Numbered from the stretch's first letter, positions 17,291 to 26,374 are shown. The stretch: DNA of 64,000 bases from JAJZVS01 sp963708095 (GCA_963708095.1 OY970182.1:992001-1056000), one strand, 5' to 3'. The notes: generated by a model from the sequence alone, not told the origin. Numbers and translations: made by a program.

Positions 17291-18642
17291 CTGGGCGACC
17301 CGCATCCGACCAACAACGCGGCCAGCACCGGCAGCCACATCACCCGGCTCTGGTAGCGCGCGTGCGGCCCGGACAGTGCGCCGGTGACGCCGGCGTTGAG
17401 CACCAGGACCACGAGACTCGCAACGATCAGCCCCCCGCTCGGCGCGCGACGCCGCAGCGCGCCGGGCAGCGCAGCGAGACAGAACGCGAGCGCCGCGAGA
17501 ACCGCGGCCAGGTGCAGCGCGGGCAGACCCGGGGGCACCACCGGCAGGCCGCGGGTTTGCCGGGCGGCGGCGTAGGTGCGTTGCTCGAAGGGGGGGAAGT
17601 CGCGCGTGAGCCAGGGGGTCACGGTAGCCGGCCAGGGATGCAGTCCGTCGCCGGTGCGGAACCGGATCAGTTGGCGCAGGGCGTTGTCTGCGGCCTTGCG
17701 CAGTTCGCGCCAAGGCTCGGCGACGACCGCCGCGCGGATGATCGCGTCTGCTTCGCGACTGACGCGCTTGGCCCCGCCCGCCCGTGCCAGAGGGCCGTCG
17801 GGCCGCCAGAGAAACCCGTCCGCGCTGCGCGGCAACCGCCCGAGCTGCCCGCACAGCGCCCATCCCGGGCGCGGGCAGTCGCGCCGCAGCACATCCCTGC
17901 CCGGCCCGTCGGCGATCACCCGCGCGAGCAGGAACACGTTGCCGTAGGGCGCGATAGACGCCCAGCCGTGTCCGGCCAGGTTCGCCGCCATCAGCGCCGC
18001 GACCCCGAGCGCCGGCGCCCCCGCCAGGCGCATCCGCCCAGCCCGCCCGAGCGGCACCGCCGCCCCCAGCCGCCGGCGCAACACCAGCAGCACGACCAGC
18101 AGCGCAAGCCCGATCGGCAGGTTGGAAAGATGCGCCGCCATGGCGAAGGCGACGAGGGCGGCGAGACCCCAGCGCTCGAACGGCGCCAGCCGCTCTGGCG
18201 CCAGCACCAGCAGCGGCAGCGCCAGCACCATCAGGCCGGTGAACAGATCCGGCGTCAGCTCCGCCACCACGAACGGCAACGGCGACGCCACGGCGAGCAC
18301 GAAGGTCAGCGCGGCGAGCCGCCACGCACCGGCCTCCGGCGCCACCCATCTCAGCACCAGCCGCAGCACCCACACCGTGAGCACGGATTGCCACGCGATT
18401 GCGGGCCAGGTGGTGATGCACATGTGCAACGGAAGCAGGAACAGGCTGTAAAACGCTGGCCGGTCCCACCCCAGATAATGCTGGATTGCCTGCGACAGAT
18501 ACGTTCCCGTATCAGAGAATACCAATGGATAACCGTTCCGGAACGCCGGCCACAGCAGCGCCAGCGATGCGAGCGCGAAAGGAAGCAAGCAAGGCCAGGG
18601 GGTGCTGCCCCCTGGCCTTGCTTGCTTCCTTTCGCCCGGCAT
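17257..18642 (-). CDS. Large polytopic membrane protein of the polysaccharide operon
   Basis: The 461-aa protein has about 10 hydrophobic segments, concentrated in residues 20-235 and 370-450. A polar loop of about 130 residues lies between (about 240-365), the layout of a GT-C-like or polymerase-like surface-glycan protein. The conserved block after helix 1 (NGYPLVFSDTGTYLSQAIQH) resembles the first periplasmic loop of GT-C enzymes. I cannot name the family. The ATG overlaps the stop of the upstream kinase (TGATG); a GTG three bases earlier is an alternative. Its first 20 codons lie within a 59-bp palindrome. Confidence 0.75.
   Translation of the reverse strand: MPGERKQARPGGSTPWPCLLPFALASLALLWPAFRNGYPLVFSDTGTYLSQAIQHYLGWDRPAFYSLFLLPLHMCITTWPAIAWQSVLTVWVLRLVLRWVAPEAGAWRLAALTFVLAVASPLPFVVAELTPDLFTGLMVLALPLLVLAPERLAPFERWGLAALVAFAMAAHLSNLPIGLALLVVLLVLRRRLGAAVPLGRAGRMRLAGAPALGVAALMAANLAGHGWASIAPYGNVFLLARVIADGPGRDVLRRDCPRPGWALCGQLGRLPRSADGFLWRPDGPLARAGGAKRVSREADAIIRAAVVAEPWRELRKAADNALRQLIRFRTGDGLHPWPATVTPWLTRDFPPFEQRTYAAARQTRGLPVVPPGLPALHLAAVLAALAFCLAALPGALRRRAPSGGLIVASLVVLVLNAGVTGALSGPHARYQSRVMWLPVLAALLVGCGSPSRDTPKPPRSQ
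18576..18634. repeat. Perfect palindrome inside a coding start
   Basis: Two 27-nt arms (18576-18602 and 18608-18634) flank the loop TGCTG. The arms contain GGAAGCAAGCAAGGCCAGG. It lies within the first 25 codons of the membrane protein gene, so its mRNA should fold into a very stable stem just after the start codon. It belongs to the same repeat family as 27835-28172. Confidence 0.85.
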
Positions 18643-20849
18643 CACTCGGTCACGTACCGGTTGACCCGCGGATCGACCATCGAGGAATCGGCATACCCGG
18701 ATCGAGCGTGCGCCCGCGGATCAACCCGGGTCAGCGCCACGCCGACGACGGCAGCCTGCGCCTCCTCCAGCAGCTCGATCGCGGCCGCGGCGACGTCGCG
18801 CGGCGTCATGCGCCAGCGCACGCAAAGCAGCGTGGCATCGGCGATCTGCGCGATCACGCGCGTATCGCTCATTGCCAGCGCCGGCGGCGTGTCGAGCAGG
18901 ACCAGGTCGTAGTCGTTGCGCAGGGTTTGTACGGCCCGTGCCATCGCCTCCGACAGGAACAGGCCGAAGCCGTCCGGGCCGCCGCTGCCGGCGCCGACAT
19001 AGGCCATGGAGGTTAACGGGTCCTTCCGGATCACCTCCTCCAGCGGCACTTCACCGCGCAAATATTCGGCGAGCCCCGGCCGCCCCTCGGCGCCGAACAG
19101 CCGCGCCAGGGACGGATGGCGCAGGTCGCAGTCGAGCAGCACGACGCGTTCCCCGCTCAGTGCGGCGGATCGGCCGAGCGCGACCGCAACCGTGGTCTTG
19201 CCCTCGGCCGGTCGCGCGGCGGTGATGGCGACCGCGCGCGGGCGTTCGGCGCCCAGCCACAGGCCGGCGCGCAGGCTGCGCACCTGCTCGGCGAAGGCGG
19301 ACAGCGGTTTCATGGCCGCATAGTCCTCCACCCGCAGCCGCCCAAGGGTGCGCCGGCTCACCTCGGGAATGAGCGCAAAGCACGGACGGTGCAGGACCGC
19401 GCGCACCGCCTCCCCGCCCGGCAGGCTGGTATCGGTCAGTTCCAGCAGATAGACGATGAAGAACCCGAACAGCACGCCGAAGCCGGCTGCGGCGGCAAGC
19501 AGCGGGCCGGTGCGCGGAAAGCTCGGCGCCGTCGGCGGCAGCGCGAGCGAGACCTCGTGCGCGTCGGGCAGTTCCACCGCCGCCTGCTGCTGCGTCTCCT
19601 GCAACCGTTCCAGCACCGACGTGAGAAGCGTGCGCGAGGCGCTGGCGTCGCGTTCCATCGCATTGAGCTTGATCTCGACCCGGGCGTTGCGGTCGATGCG
19701 GGTGCGCGATTGCGCGAGGTCGGCCTCCAGCGCCACAACCCGCTGCTGCGCACTGGCGACCGAGGCTTTGGTTGCCGCCACCACCCGAGTGGTCTCGCCG
19801 GCCACCTCGCGGTCGAGCTGGGCCAGTTGGCGGCGCAGCGCGATCACTTCCGGATGGCGCGGCCCAAGGCGGGTAAGCAGGGATTGCAGTTGCGCACTGG
19901 CGGCATCGCGTTCCTGGCGCAGCGCCACCACGCTCGGCGCCACCGCGGCGGCGGCGGCGGCGGAACCCTCGCCGCGCGCCGCGTCGAGCCGTCCCTGCGC
20001 GGCAGCCAGGACGGCGCGCGCCGCGCCGAGATTCTGCATGAGATGGCTGATCTGCTCGGTATCCAGGCCGGCGCGGACGCCGCGCACCAGGCCTTCCCGT
20101 GCGCGATAGGCGGCAATGCGGTCGTCGGCGGCGCGCACTTCCCGCCGCAGCGCCGCCGCTCGGGCTTCCAGCCAGCGGCGGGCCTTGCGCACCGCGCCAT
20201 ACTTCGCCGCGAGCTGGCTCTTGATGTAGATGTCCATCAGCCCGTTCGCCGCCGCCGCTGCGATCACGGGGTTCTGCGCCGTGAACGACACCGACAGCAC
20301 GCGCGAGGCGTCGACGTCGCGCACCGCCAGCGCCTGCTGCACCGCAAGCAGTACGGCATCGCGCGACGAATTGAGCCCGGGACCCTCCGGCGCGGGCGCG
20401 CGAAAGCGGTCTGCAAGCCAGGCAAGCACGCGGCCGATGCGGCCGGACCGGCGCAGCGCCGCGTTGAACTCTGGATCGGAAAAAAGATGCAGCTGTTGCG
20501 CCATCGGCTCGATCAGGCGCAACCCGCCGAGCACCTGCGCCTGGCTTGCCATCACCGCCTCGGTGATCCGGTCGGCGCGCAGAATGCTTTGCAGCTCCCG
20601 CGGCTTGTACGCGCTGGGCTCGTAGATCAGGGTGCCGGTCGCGGTATAAAGCGGCGTGATCCGGAGCAGCGCGAGGGCGGCCAGGATCGGGATCAGCAGC
20701 GCGCAGGCGAGGAAGGGCAGCAGCCGGCGACGCAAGCTTGCGAGCAGCGCGCGGCCGTTCGGGACGGGATCGTCCGGGCCGGAATGGCCGGGCGGTCTCC
20801 GCTCGCGCGGCGGCGCGGTCTGCCCGGATCCGGCTGGTGTATCGAGCAT
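18642..20849 (-). CDS. Wzc-type polysaccharide co-polymerase / tyrosine autokinase
   Basis: The 735-aa protein has a first helix at about residues 43-65. A Wzz domain follows with a long periplasmic coiled coil (about 190-400, Ala/Arg/Glu-rich), then a second helix at about 440-462. The C-terminal BY-kinase has Walker A ARPAEGKTTVAVALG, Walker A' VVLLDCDLRHPS and Walker B DYDLVLLDTPPA. The C-terminus has only two tyrosines (SGYADSS and NRYVTE), far fewer than the usual Tyr cluster, so autophosphorylation may be reduced. It controls chain length and export with the Wza-like protein encoded divergently at 21010. It is first gene of a three-gene operon. Confidence 0.92.
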   Translation of the reverse strand: MLDTPAGSGQTAPPRERRPPGHSGPDDPVPNGRALLASLRRRLLPFLACALLIPILAALALLRITPLYTATGTLIYEPSAYKPRELQSILRADRITEAVMASQAQVLGGLRLIEPMAQQLHLFSDPEFNAALRRSGRIGRVLAWLADRFRAPAPEGPGLNSSRDAVLLAVQQALAVRDVDASRVLSVSFTAQNPVIAAAAANGLMDIYIKSQLAAKYGAVRKARRWLEARAAALRREVRAADDRIAAYRAREGLVRGVRAGLDTEQISHLMQNLGAARAVLAAAQGRLDAARGEGSAAAAAAVAPSVVALRQERDAASAQLQSLLTRLGPRHPEVIALRRQLAQLDREVAGETTRVVAATKASVASAQQRVVALEADLAQSRTRIDRNARVEIKLNAMERDASASRTLLTSVLERLQETQQQAAVELPDAHEVSLALPPTAPSFPRTGPLLAAAAGFGVLFGFFIVYLLELTDTSLPGGEAVRAVLHRPCFALIPEVSRRTLGRLRVEDYAAMKPLSAFAEQVRSLRAGLWLGAERPRAVAITAARPAEGKTTVAVALGRSAALSGERVVLLDCDLRHPSLARLFGAEGRPGLAEYLRGEVPLEEVIRKDPLTSMAYVGAGSGGPDGFGLFLSEAMARAVQTLRNDYDLVLLDTPPALAMSDTRVIAQIADATLLCVRWRMTPRDVAAAAIELLEEAQAAVVGVALTRVDPRAHARSGYADSSMVDPRVNRYVTE

Positions 20850-21009
20850 GGCACTCCCGAAGCGGCGGCCGGTCGTTTTGACCGGGAGCCCGCCGAGGCC
20901 ACTTCCGGCCGGCGCCGATCCTGCGCGAAGAGGGATTAAAGGAATGCGAATGCACGTGCGCTCCCCCGGCTTAACCTTTCGTACAGACGTGTGCGCGATC
21001 CTCCCCGAC

Positions 21010-21567
21010 ATGCACCGCGCCGGTCCCTGCCTGTTGGCCTTATTCGCCCTGCTTGCGGGCTGCGCACCGGGGCGCGACCTGCCGTCCCTCGCCGCCGTCC
21101 CGCCGGGGCCGTACCGGCTGGGGGCGGGCGACGAACTTCGCATCATCACGGTCTCGGACGAAGCGCTCACCGGAAACTTCCGCATCAACGGCAGCGGCGA
21201 CATCGAGCTGCCGATGCTGGGCCGGTTTCATGCCGGCGGGCGCAGCGCCTTTGGCCTCGGCCGCGCACTCGCGGTCGCGTTACGCCAAGCGGCGCTGGAA
21301 CGGGATCCGTCGGTGGCGGTGGAGGTGGTGCGCTATCGTCCCGTGTTCGTGCTGGGTGAAGTGAACAAGCCCGGCGGCTTCCCCTACCAGCCGGGGATGA
21401 CCGTGCTCAGCGCCGTGGCGCTCGCGGGCGGCTTCACCTATCGCGCGATCGAGCGCTACGCCGCCGTCCTCCGCCCCGGGCCCGACGGCCCCCTGGAGGC
21501 GAAGGCGCAGCCCGCGAGCGCGCTGGAGCCGGGCGACGTCGTGACCGTTTTCGAACGGCAATACTGA
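21010..21567 (+). CDS. Wza-type polysaccharide export lipoprotein (short)
   Basis: The 185-aa protein has lipobox LLAGC (Cys18), a polysaccharide-export domain starting YRLGAGDELRIITVSDEAL, and one SLBB-like repeat (VFVLGEVNKPGGFPYQPGM). It lacks the C-terminal helix that forms the pore in full-length Wza (about 380 aa), like the short alphaproteobacterial versions. I start at the ATG that gives the cleanest signal; an ATG 22 codons upstream is possible. It is divergent from the wzc-like gene, with 160 bases between. Confidence 0.88.
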   Translation: MHRAGPCLLALFALLAGCAPGRDLPSLAAVPPGPYRLGAGDELRIITVSDEALTGNFRINGSGDIELPMLGRFHAGGRSAFGLGRALAVALRQAALERDPSVAVEVVRYRPVFVLGEVNKPGGFPYQPGMTVLSAVALAGGFTYRAIERYAAVLRPGPDGPLEAKAQPASALEPGDVVTVFERQY

Positions 21568-21611
21568 TCTACGGCAACGAAGCAGGCACCGTATCCTGCG
21601 CCAGACGAGCA

Positions 21612-22010
21612 TGCGCTACGAGCGCCACGTGCTGGACGCACTCGGTTACCTTTCCAATCGGACCTTAAATGTCCGGGATCTCGGCACCGGTGCACTGGCC
21701 GGTTTCGCAACGCTGCCCTTGATATCCTGGCGCACCCCGCGACCGAGGCCGCCACCGCCGCGCGGCCCGACTGCGCGCGCACGAAGCTGATCCAGAGCAT
21801 GTTCTTCGAGGCGCCGGCCGGCACCCGGGCGCATCAGGACAGCTACGACCCGGACAGCGCTGCGCGGCTCGGTGGCTGCATCGCCGGCTGGTTCGCGCCG
21901 GAGGACATCGACGCCGGCGCCGGCCGCTTCTACGTCTGCCCCGGCAGTCACAGCAGCCTCGTCGCGGCGCCCCGGGATCAGCTCTTCCCGATCGTTCCGG
22001 ATGAGGTGAC
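21612..22010 (+). pseudogene. Phytanoyl-CoA dioxygenase remnant
   Basis: From MRYERHVLDALGYLSN a shift near 21705 leads to the frame with ARTKLIQSMFFEAPAG, then HQDSYDPDSAARLGG (HxD iron ligands) and GAGRFYVCPGSHSS. This is the core of a PhyH-family Fe/2-oxoglutarate dioxygenase. The part with the distal His/Arg is partly lost where the YihY gene begins on the other strand. It is not functional. Confidence 0.78.
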
Positions 22011-22919
22011 GGCCCCGGCAGCAGGCGCGGCGCCGGTTTGCGTCGATCTCGCATCGAGGATGGCGTTCAGCTCCGCGCCCACGAGCACCGCATAGACGCT
22101 GAGATAGAACCACAGCATCACCCCGACGACGGCGCCGAGCGAACCGTAGGTGGCGCCGAAGCTCGGCAGGCTCGAGACGTAGAAGCTGAGCGCCGCGGAC
22201 GCCGCCAGCCACAATCCCGTCGCCAGCGCGACGCCCGGCAGCAGCGGCCGCCGCCGCCCCGCTGCGTCGTGGGAGGGGCCGAGCCGGTAGAGCGTCGCCA
22301 CTACGGCGGCGACGAAGCCGAGCAGCATCAGCACCGCCAGCAGGTGCACCACGGTGGTGGCGTACGAGGCGAGACCGAGAAAGCCGATCACCACCGGCAG
22401 CCCCACGACCACCGCGATCCCGCCCACTGCGACCAGCATCGTCGCCAGGGTCATCGCGAGCGCGATCGCATTGAAGCGGATGAAGCTGCGCTGCTCGGTG
22501 ACGCCGTAGGCGACGTTGAGCGCGCTCAGCACCGACCGCGTGCCGGCGCTCGCACTCCAGAACGTGATCGCGAAGGCGACGGCGAGACCGATGCCGAGTT
22601 TCCCCGGCGGCTGGCTGAGCAGGTCCTGTACCCGCGCGGCGATCAGCGCGTAGGTCGGCGGCGGCACGAAATCGCGCAGGAATTGCAGTTGCGAGGCCAC
22701 GCTGGCGCGGTTGAACAGCAGCCCGTAGAGCGAGATCAACGTGCTGATCGCCGGGAACAGCGCCATCGTCGCATAGAAGGCGCCGCCGGCGGCGGCCATG
22801 GAAACGAGGTCGGTGGTGAGCGATTCCATCGTGGCCAGCAGGATCTGCCGCCAGCTCCCTGCTTTTCGGTCCGGGCGACGCATCGCCTGCGGGAGGTCGG
22901 TGGTCATGCGGGGGGCCAA
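21978..22919 (-). CDS. YihY/BrkB-family inner membrane protein
   Basis: The 313-aa protein has about six helices and the family signatures GGAFYATMALFPAISTLISL, FWSASAGTRSVLSALNVAYG and YGSLGAVVGVMLWFYLSVYA. The family is often mis-named ribonuclease BN; its function is unsettled. An ATG four codons downstream (TTDLPQ) is an alternative start. Its C-terminal codons overlap the phytanoyl-CoA dioxygenase remnant on the opposite strand. Confidence 0.88.
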   Translation of the reverse strand: MAPRMTTDLPQAMRRPDRKAGSWRQILLATMESLTTDLVSMAAAGGAFYATMALFPAISTLISLYGLLFNRASVASQLQFLRDFVPPPTYALIAARVQDLLSQPPGKLGIGLAVAFAITFWSASAGTRSVLSALNVAYGVTEQRSFIRFNAIALAMTLATMLVAVGGIAVVVGLPVVIGFLGLASYATTVVHLLAVLMLLGFVAAVVATLYRLGPSHDAAGRRRPLLPGVALATGLWLAASAALSFYVSSLPSFGATYGSLGAVVGVMLWFYLSVYAVLVGAELNAILDARSTQTGAAPAAGAVTSSGTIGKS

Positions 22920-23086
22920 TGCCGATGCTGATGTTTCCTCACATTAGGGTGGGGTCGCGCCAAGGCCGGCGACAGGGTGACGGCACCGACATGGAGCACG
23001 CGTGATGTCGGCACGCCGCAACCACCGCGACGCGCGGGCGTGGCAGTTCCGTCCGCACGGTGCGAACCGGCCATCGACGCCGGCGG

Positions 23087-23425
23087 TCAGATCGGCGGGA
23101 TGACGACCTGCTCGGCGATCACGTAGGTCTTGATGCGGCCGATGAAAACTGCGCCGTCGGCGTAGAGCGCCCTGGCTTCCGGCGTCGCGGCCGAGGCGCG
23201 CAGGCTGGCCTCGTCGTCGTACCACAGCTCGGCGATGCCATCGACGTCGACCTCGGTCTCCGCGATGTCGGCGCGCGTGCGGGTGGCCTCGATATGCGAC
23301 TGCACGTAGCGGCGGATGCCGGGCACGGTGAGTGCCAGCGGGCCGTGGATCTCGCGCCAGTGGCGCACGAATTCCTCATGCGTCAGATGCGGCTTGCGGG
23401 TGAGCAGGGACAGGACCTTGATCAT
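23087..23425 (-). CDS. EthD-domain protein
   Basis: The 112-aa ferredoxin-like dimeric alpha/beta-barrel protein has MIKVLSLLTRKPHLTHEEFV, the conserved HWREIHGPLA and a C-terminal EQVVIPPI strand. EthD-like proteins accompany oxidative degradation enzymes, though their chemistry is unclear. It overlaps the TauD-like gene by 4 nt (ATGA), so the two are co-translated and probably act in one catabolic step. Confidence 0.85.
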   Translation of the reverse strand: MIKVLSLLTRKPHLTHEEFVRHWREIHGPLALTVPGIRRYVQSHIEATRTRADIAETEVDVDGIAELWYDDEASLRASAATPEARALYADGAVFIGRIKTYVIAEQVVIPPI

Positions 23426-24312
23426 GCGGCTTGCTCCAGGGTGGGCGCGGAATCGGCGATGGTGGTGCGGTGCATGTCGCGCACCGCGGCGGGATCGTAC
23501 GGCCGCGCGCGGTGCATGGTCACCCGGTTGTCCCACATGACGAGGTCCCATTGTCGCCAGACATGCGCGTAGACGAAGCGCCGCTGCGTGGCGTGCTCGA
23601 TGAGGTCGCGCAGCAGCGCACGTGCCTCCGGCACCGGCCAGCCGCTGATCGCGCCGGCATGGGAGGCGAGGAACAAGGACCGGCGCCCGGTCACCGGATG
23701 GCGCCGCACCAGCCGTTGCGGCACCGGGGCGAAGCGGCGGCGCTCATCGTCGGTGAAATCGTCGAACCCCAGCAGCGCGCGGGAGAACAACTGGCTGTGT
23801 TCGCAGACGAAATCAGCGATCTCCTCCCGCGTCGCGTCATCGAGCGCGTCGTAGGCGGCGCGCATGTCGGCGAATTCCGTGTTGCCGCCGGATGTGGGGA
23901 TGACGCGGGCCGACAGGGCGGAGTATTTCGCTGGGGTCGGCTTGAACGAACTGTCCGAATGCCACAGACGGTTACCGAGACCGAACAGCCGGCGGCGGTC
24001 GTCGCGCCCCAGCACCCGGTTGTCGCGGTCGAGATTGGAGATGTCGTTGACCGTCATGCCGAGCCGCCGCTCCGCCCCCTGCGCGAGATCGCCGGTGGCC
24101 TGTTCCAGCGTGCCGAACCGCGCGCTGAACGCGACCTGCTGGTCGTCGGTCAGCCGCTGGTCGCGGAACACCAGCACGGCGAAGCGGTCCATGCCCGCTG
24201 CGATCGCCGCGACCTCGGCGGCCGTGAGCGGGGCGGTGAGATCGACGTCGGTCACGAGGCCTGCGAAGTCGGGGCGGCCGACGGGATCGACGGCGTGGAT
24301 GGCAAGGGTCAT
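23422..24312 (-). CDS. TauD/TfdA-family Fe(II)/2-oxoglutarate dioxygenase
   Basis: The 296-aa protein has the facial triad visible as His/Asp in LWHSDSSF and the distal His in VMWDNRVTMHRA, with the 2-oxoglutarate Arg in MHRTTIAD. The opening DFAGLVTDVDLTAPL is typical of 2,4-D/alpha-ketoglutarate dioxygenase relatives. The substrate is not predictable; with the EthD partner an aromatic ether or similar acid is possible. Confidence 0.9.
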   Translation of the reverse strand: MTLAIHAVDPVGRPDFAGLVTDVDLTAPLTAAEVAAIAAGMDRFAVLVFRDQRLTDDQQVAFSARFGTLEQATGDLAQGAERRLGMTVNDISNLDRDNRVLGRDDRRRLFGLGNRLWHSDSSFKPTPAKYSALSARVIPTSGGNTEFADMRAAYDALDDATREEIADFVCEHSQLFSRALLGFDDFTDDERRRFAPVPQRLVRRHPVTGRRSLFLASHAGAISGWPVPEARALLRDLIEHATQRRFVYAHVWRQWDLVMWDNRVTMHRARPYDPAAVRDMHRTTIADSAPTLEQAA

Positions 24313-24431
24313 CGCGTCCTCCCCCGGCGCGGCCGGGGTGTCGCGTCCCGGGGGGGCGCACCCTCTCGCCGATCGCCGGTTTGAGGTCCAGTCTGGCCCC
24401 GCCGGGCGCCCCGGCTCAAGCCCCGTGTCGT

Positions 24432-24513
24432 TCTCCCCTCCCCTTTCGGGAGGGGGTGAGGGAAGGGTGCGGGGCGCACCCCTCCCCCACCCCCTCCCGC
24501 AAAGGGAGGGAAG
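24432..24513. repeat. Palindromic intergenic repeat
   Basis: An arm CTCCCCTCCCCTTTCGGGAG with GGGTGCGGGGCGCACCC at the centre and a CCCTCCCGCAAAGGGAGGGA arm form an imperfect palindrome just upstream of the GTG at 24544. It belongs to the same family as 26547-26645. Confidence 0.65.
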
Positions 24514-24543
24514 AATGGGTCGGTGTGCCGATGGCCGCTCGCC

Positions 24544-25680
24544 GTGACCGCCCCGCTGCGCTTTCATATCCAGACCGGCCTCTCCCGCCCCGAACTCAGG
24601 CTGCTCTGGCGCGACCTCGAAGCCCGCGCCGACCCGACCTTCTTCCTGAGTTGGGACTGGATCGGCGCCTGGCTCGCCGAGCTCGAACCGCTGCCGCCGA
24701 TCGTGGTCGGCGAGGCCGGGGGCGCGCTGGTCCTGCTCGGCGCGCTGGTCCCGCGCCGGCGGGTGGAGGGCGGGATCGTGCGGGTCGACGGGCTGTTCCT
24801 GCACACCACGGGCGAGCGCGCCAAGGACGTGATCGCGATCGAATACAACGGCTTCCTGGTCGATCGCGCCTGGGCCCCCACCGCCCCGTCCGAGGCGGTA
24901 GCGTGGCTGCTCGGCACCGCAAAGGTGGCCGGCCGCCGGCGAGCGGAGTTGCACGTCGTCGCCGCCTGCGCGGAGGAGGAGGCGCGGCTGGTGCCGCCGG
25001 GGATGCTGCTGCAGGTGCCCTCGCGCAAACCCTCGTGGCGGGTCGATCTCGCCGCGGTGCGGGAGGCGGGCGGGGACTACCTTGCGACGCTGAGCGCCAA
25101 TACCCGCCAGCAGATCCGGCGGGCGATCCGGTTGTACGAAGAAACCGGCCCGCTGGTCGCGGAACGGGCAGAGGACGCGGCGACCGGGCTCGCGTTCCTC
25201 GACGCGCTGGCGGTGCTGCACCAGCGCCAGTGGCAGGCGCGCGGGGAGCCGGGCGGCTTCGCCTTCCCCTTCTTCGAACGCTTCCAGCGCCGCCTGGTCG
25301 AAACCTGCATCCCGCGCGGCACCGTCGAGCTATTGCGCGTCAGCCGCGGCGGGGAGCCGATCGGCTACCTGTTCAATCTGATTCTCCGCGGCCACGTCCT
25401 GGCCTTCGTCAGCGGCTTTCGCTTCGAGGGCGACCCGCGATTGAAACCCGGCCTCGTCTGCCACGTGCTGGCGATCGCACGGCATGCGGGCGAGGGCGCA
25501 TCGATCTACGATTTCCTTGCCGGCGCGGCACGCTACAAGAGCAACCTCGGCCGCCCGGGTCCGGAGTTCGTCTACCTGCTGATCCAGCGCCCGACCGCGA
25601 TGACCCGGGCCGAGCGCCACCTGCGCCGCGCCTGGACCGAGATGCGGCCGGCCCTCAGGCGGCTGGCGTGGCGCCGATGA
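24544..25680 (+). CDS. BioF2/CelD-like GNAT acyltransferase
   Basis: The 378-aa protein starts at GTG. It has the FemAB-like/BioF2 acetyltransferase fold in the C-terminal half: LSANTRQQIRRAIRLYEETG, an aromatic-rich HQRQWQARGEPGGFAFPFFE and the final DFLAGAARYKSNLG motif. Proteins of this group are linked to cellulose and exopolysaccharide loci and may acylate glycans. Its 3' end overlaps the DUF1269 gene on the other strand by 26 nt. Confidence 0.83.
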   Translation: MTAPLRFHIQTGLSRPELRLLWRDLEARADPTFFLSWDWIGAWLAELEPLPPIVVGEAGGALVLLGALVPRRRVEGGIVRVDGLFLHTTGERAKDVIAIEYNGFLVDRAWAPTAPSEAVAWLLGTAKVAGRRRAELHVVAACAEEEARLVPPGMLLQVPSRKPSWRVDLAAVREAGGDYLATLSANTRQQIRRAIRLYEETGPLVAERAEDAATGLAFLDALAVLHQRQWQARGEPGGFAFPFFERFQRRLVETCIPRGTVELLRVSRGGEPIGYLFNLILRGHVLAFVSGFRFEGDPRLKPGLVCHVLAIARHAGEGASIYDFLAGAARYKSNLGRPGPEFVYLLIQRPTAMTRAERHLRRAWTEMRPALRRLAWRR

Positions 25681-26173
25681 GGGTCCCGAGGTGGCCGGCC
25701 AGCGCGTCCCGCAGCGCCTGCTCCTTGGAGTGATCGAGCGAGGTGCGCAGCACCGTGCCGCCGGTGCCGCGCAGGTCCTCGAACACCTTGTCGGCGGTCA
25801 TCTTGCGGATCAGCAGGAACAGCGCGGCGTTGCCCGGCTGCAGCGAGTCGGCCAGGGATTTCATGAATTTGTCGTCGATGCCGAAGTCGGTCAGCGCGCC
25901 GCTGAGCGCGCCGGCGCCGGCGCCGAGCACGGCCCCCGCCAGCGGCATCATGAAGAGGATTCCGATCAGCAGGCCCCAGAAGCTGCCCGCGGCGGCGCCG
26001 GCGGCCGAGGGATGGAACATCTGATTCAGCTTCACGTGGCCGTCGGGATGCTTCACCGCGACGACCGCGTCGCCGACTTCGATCAGGTACTCTTTCTGCA
26101 GGGAGAGCACCTTCTGGCGCACTTCCTCGGCTTTCTCCTCCGAGGGGAACGCGATGACGATGAGATCGCTCAT
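25655..26173 (-). CDS. DUF1269-family membrane protein
   Basis: The 172-aa protein opens with MSDLIVIAFPSEEKAEEVRQ, followed by a Gly/Ala-rich hairpin of hydrophobic segments (about residues 58-95, GSFWGLLIGILFMMPLAGAV). The family is widespread and uncharacterised. The start at 26173 is the ATG before SDLIVIAF; the longer frame upstream is repeat DNA. Confidence 0.85.
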   Translation of the reverse strand: MSDLIVIAFPSEEKAEEVRQKVLSLQKEYLIEVGDAVVAVKHPDGHVKLNQMFHPSAAGAAAGSFWGLLIGILFMMPLAGAVLGAGAGALSGALTDFGIDDKFMKSLADSLQPGNAALFLLIRKMTADKVFEDLRGTGGTVLRTSLDHSKEQALRDALAGHLGTLIGATPAA

Positions 26174-26374
26174 GGGGGAACCTCTGCGGATGGGGGCGGC
26201 GGAAGCCCTGCGGCAGCGGCTGTCCTCCGCGGGCGTGCCCGGCGCGGAGGAAAGTCGTTGCCGGCGGGACGATCCGGGTGTCTGGCATAGGCGCCCGCGC
26301 GGCACGCGGCAACCCGACGACGGCCAGGCATCAGGGCAATCGGGTGAACCGGAGCATTGCCGCGGGCGGCTGCT

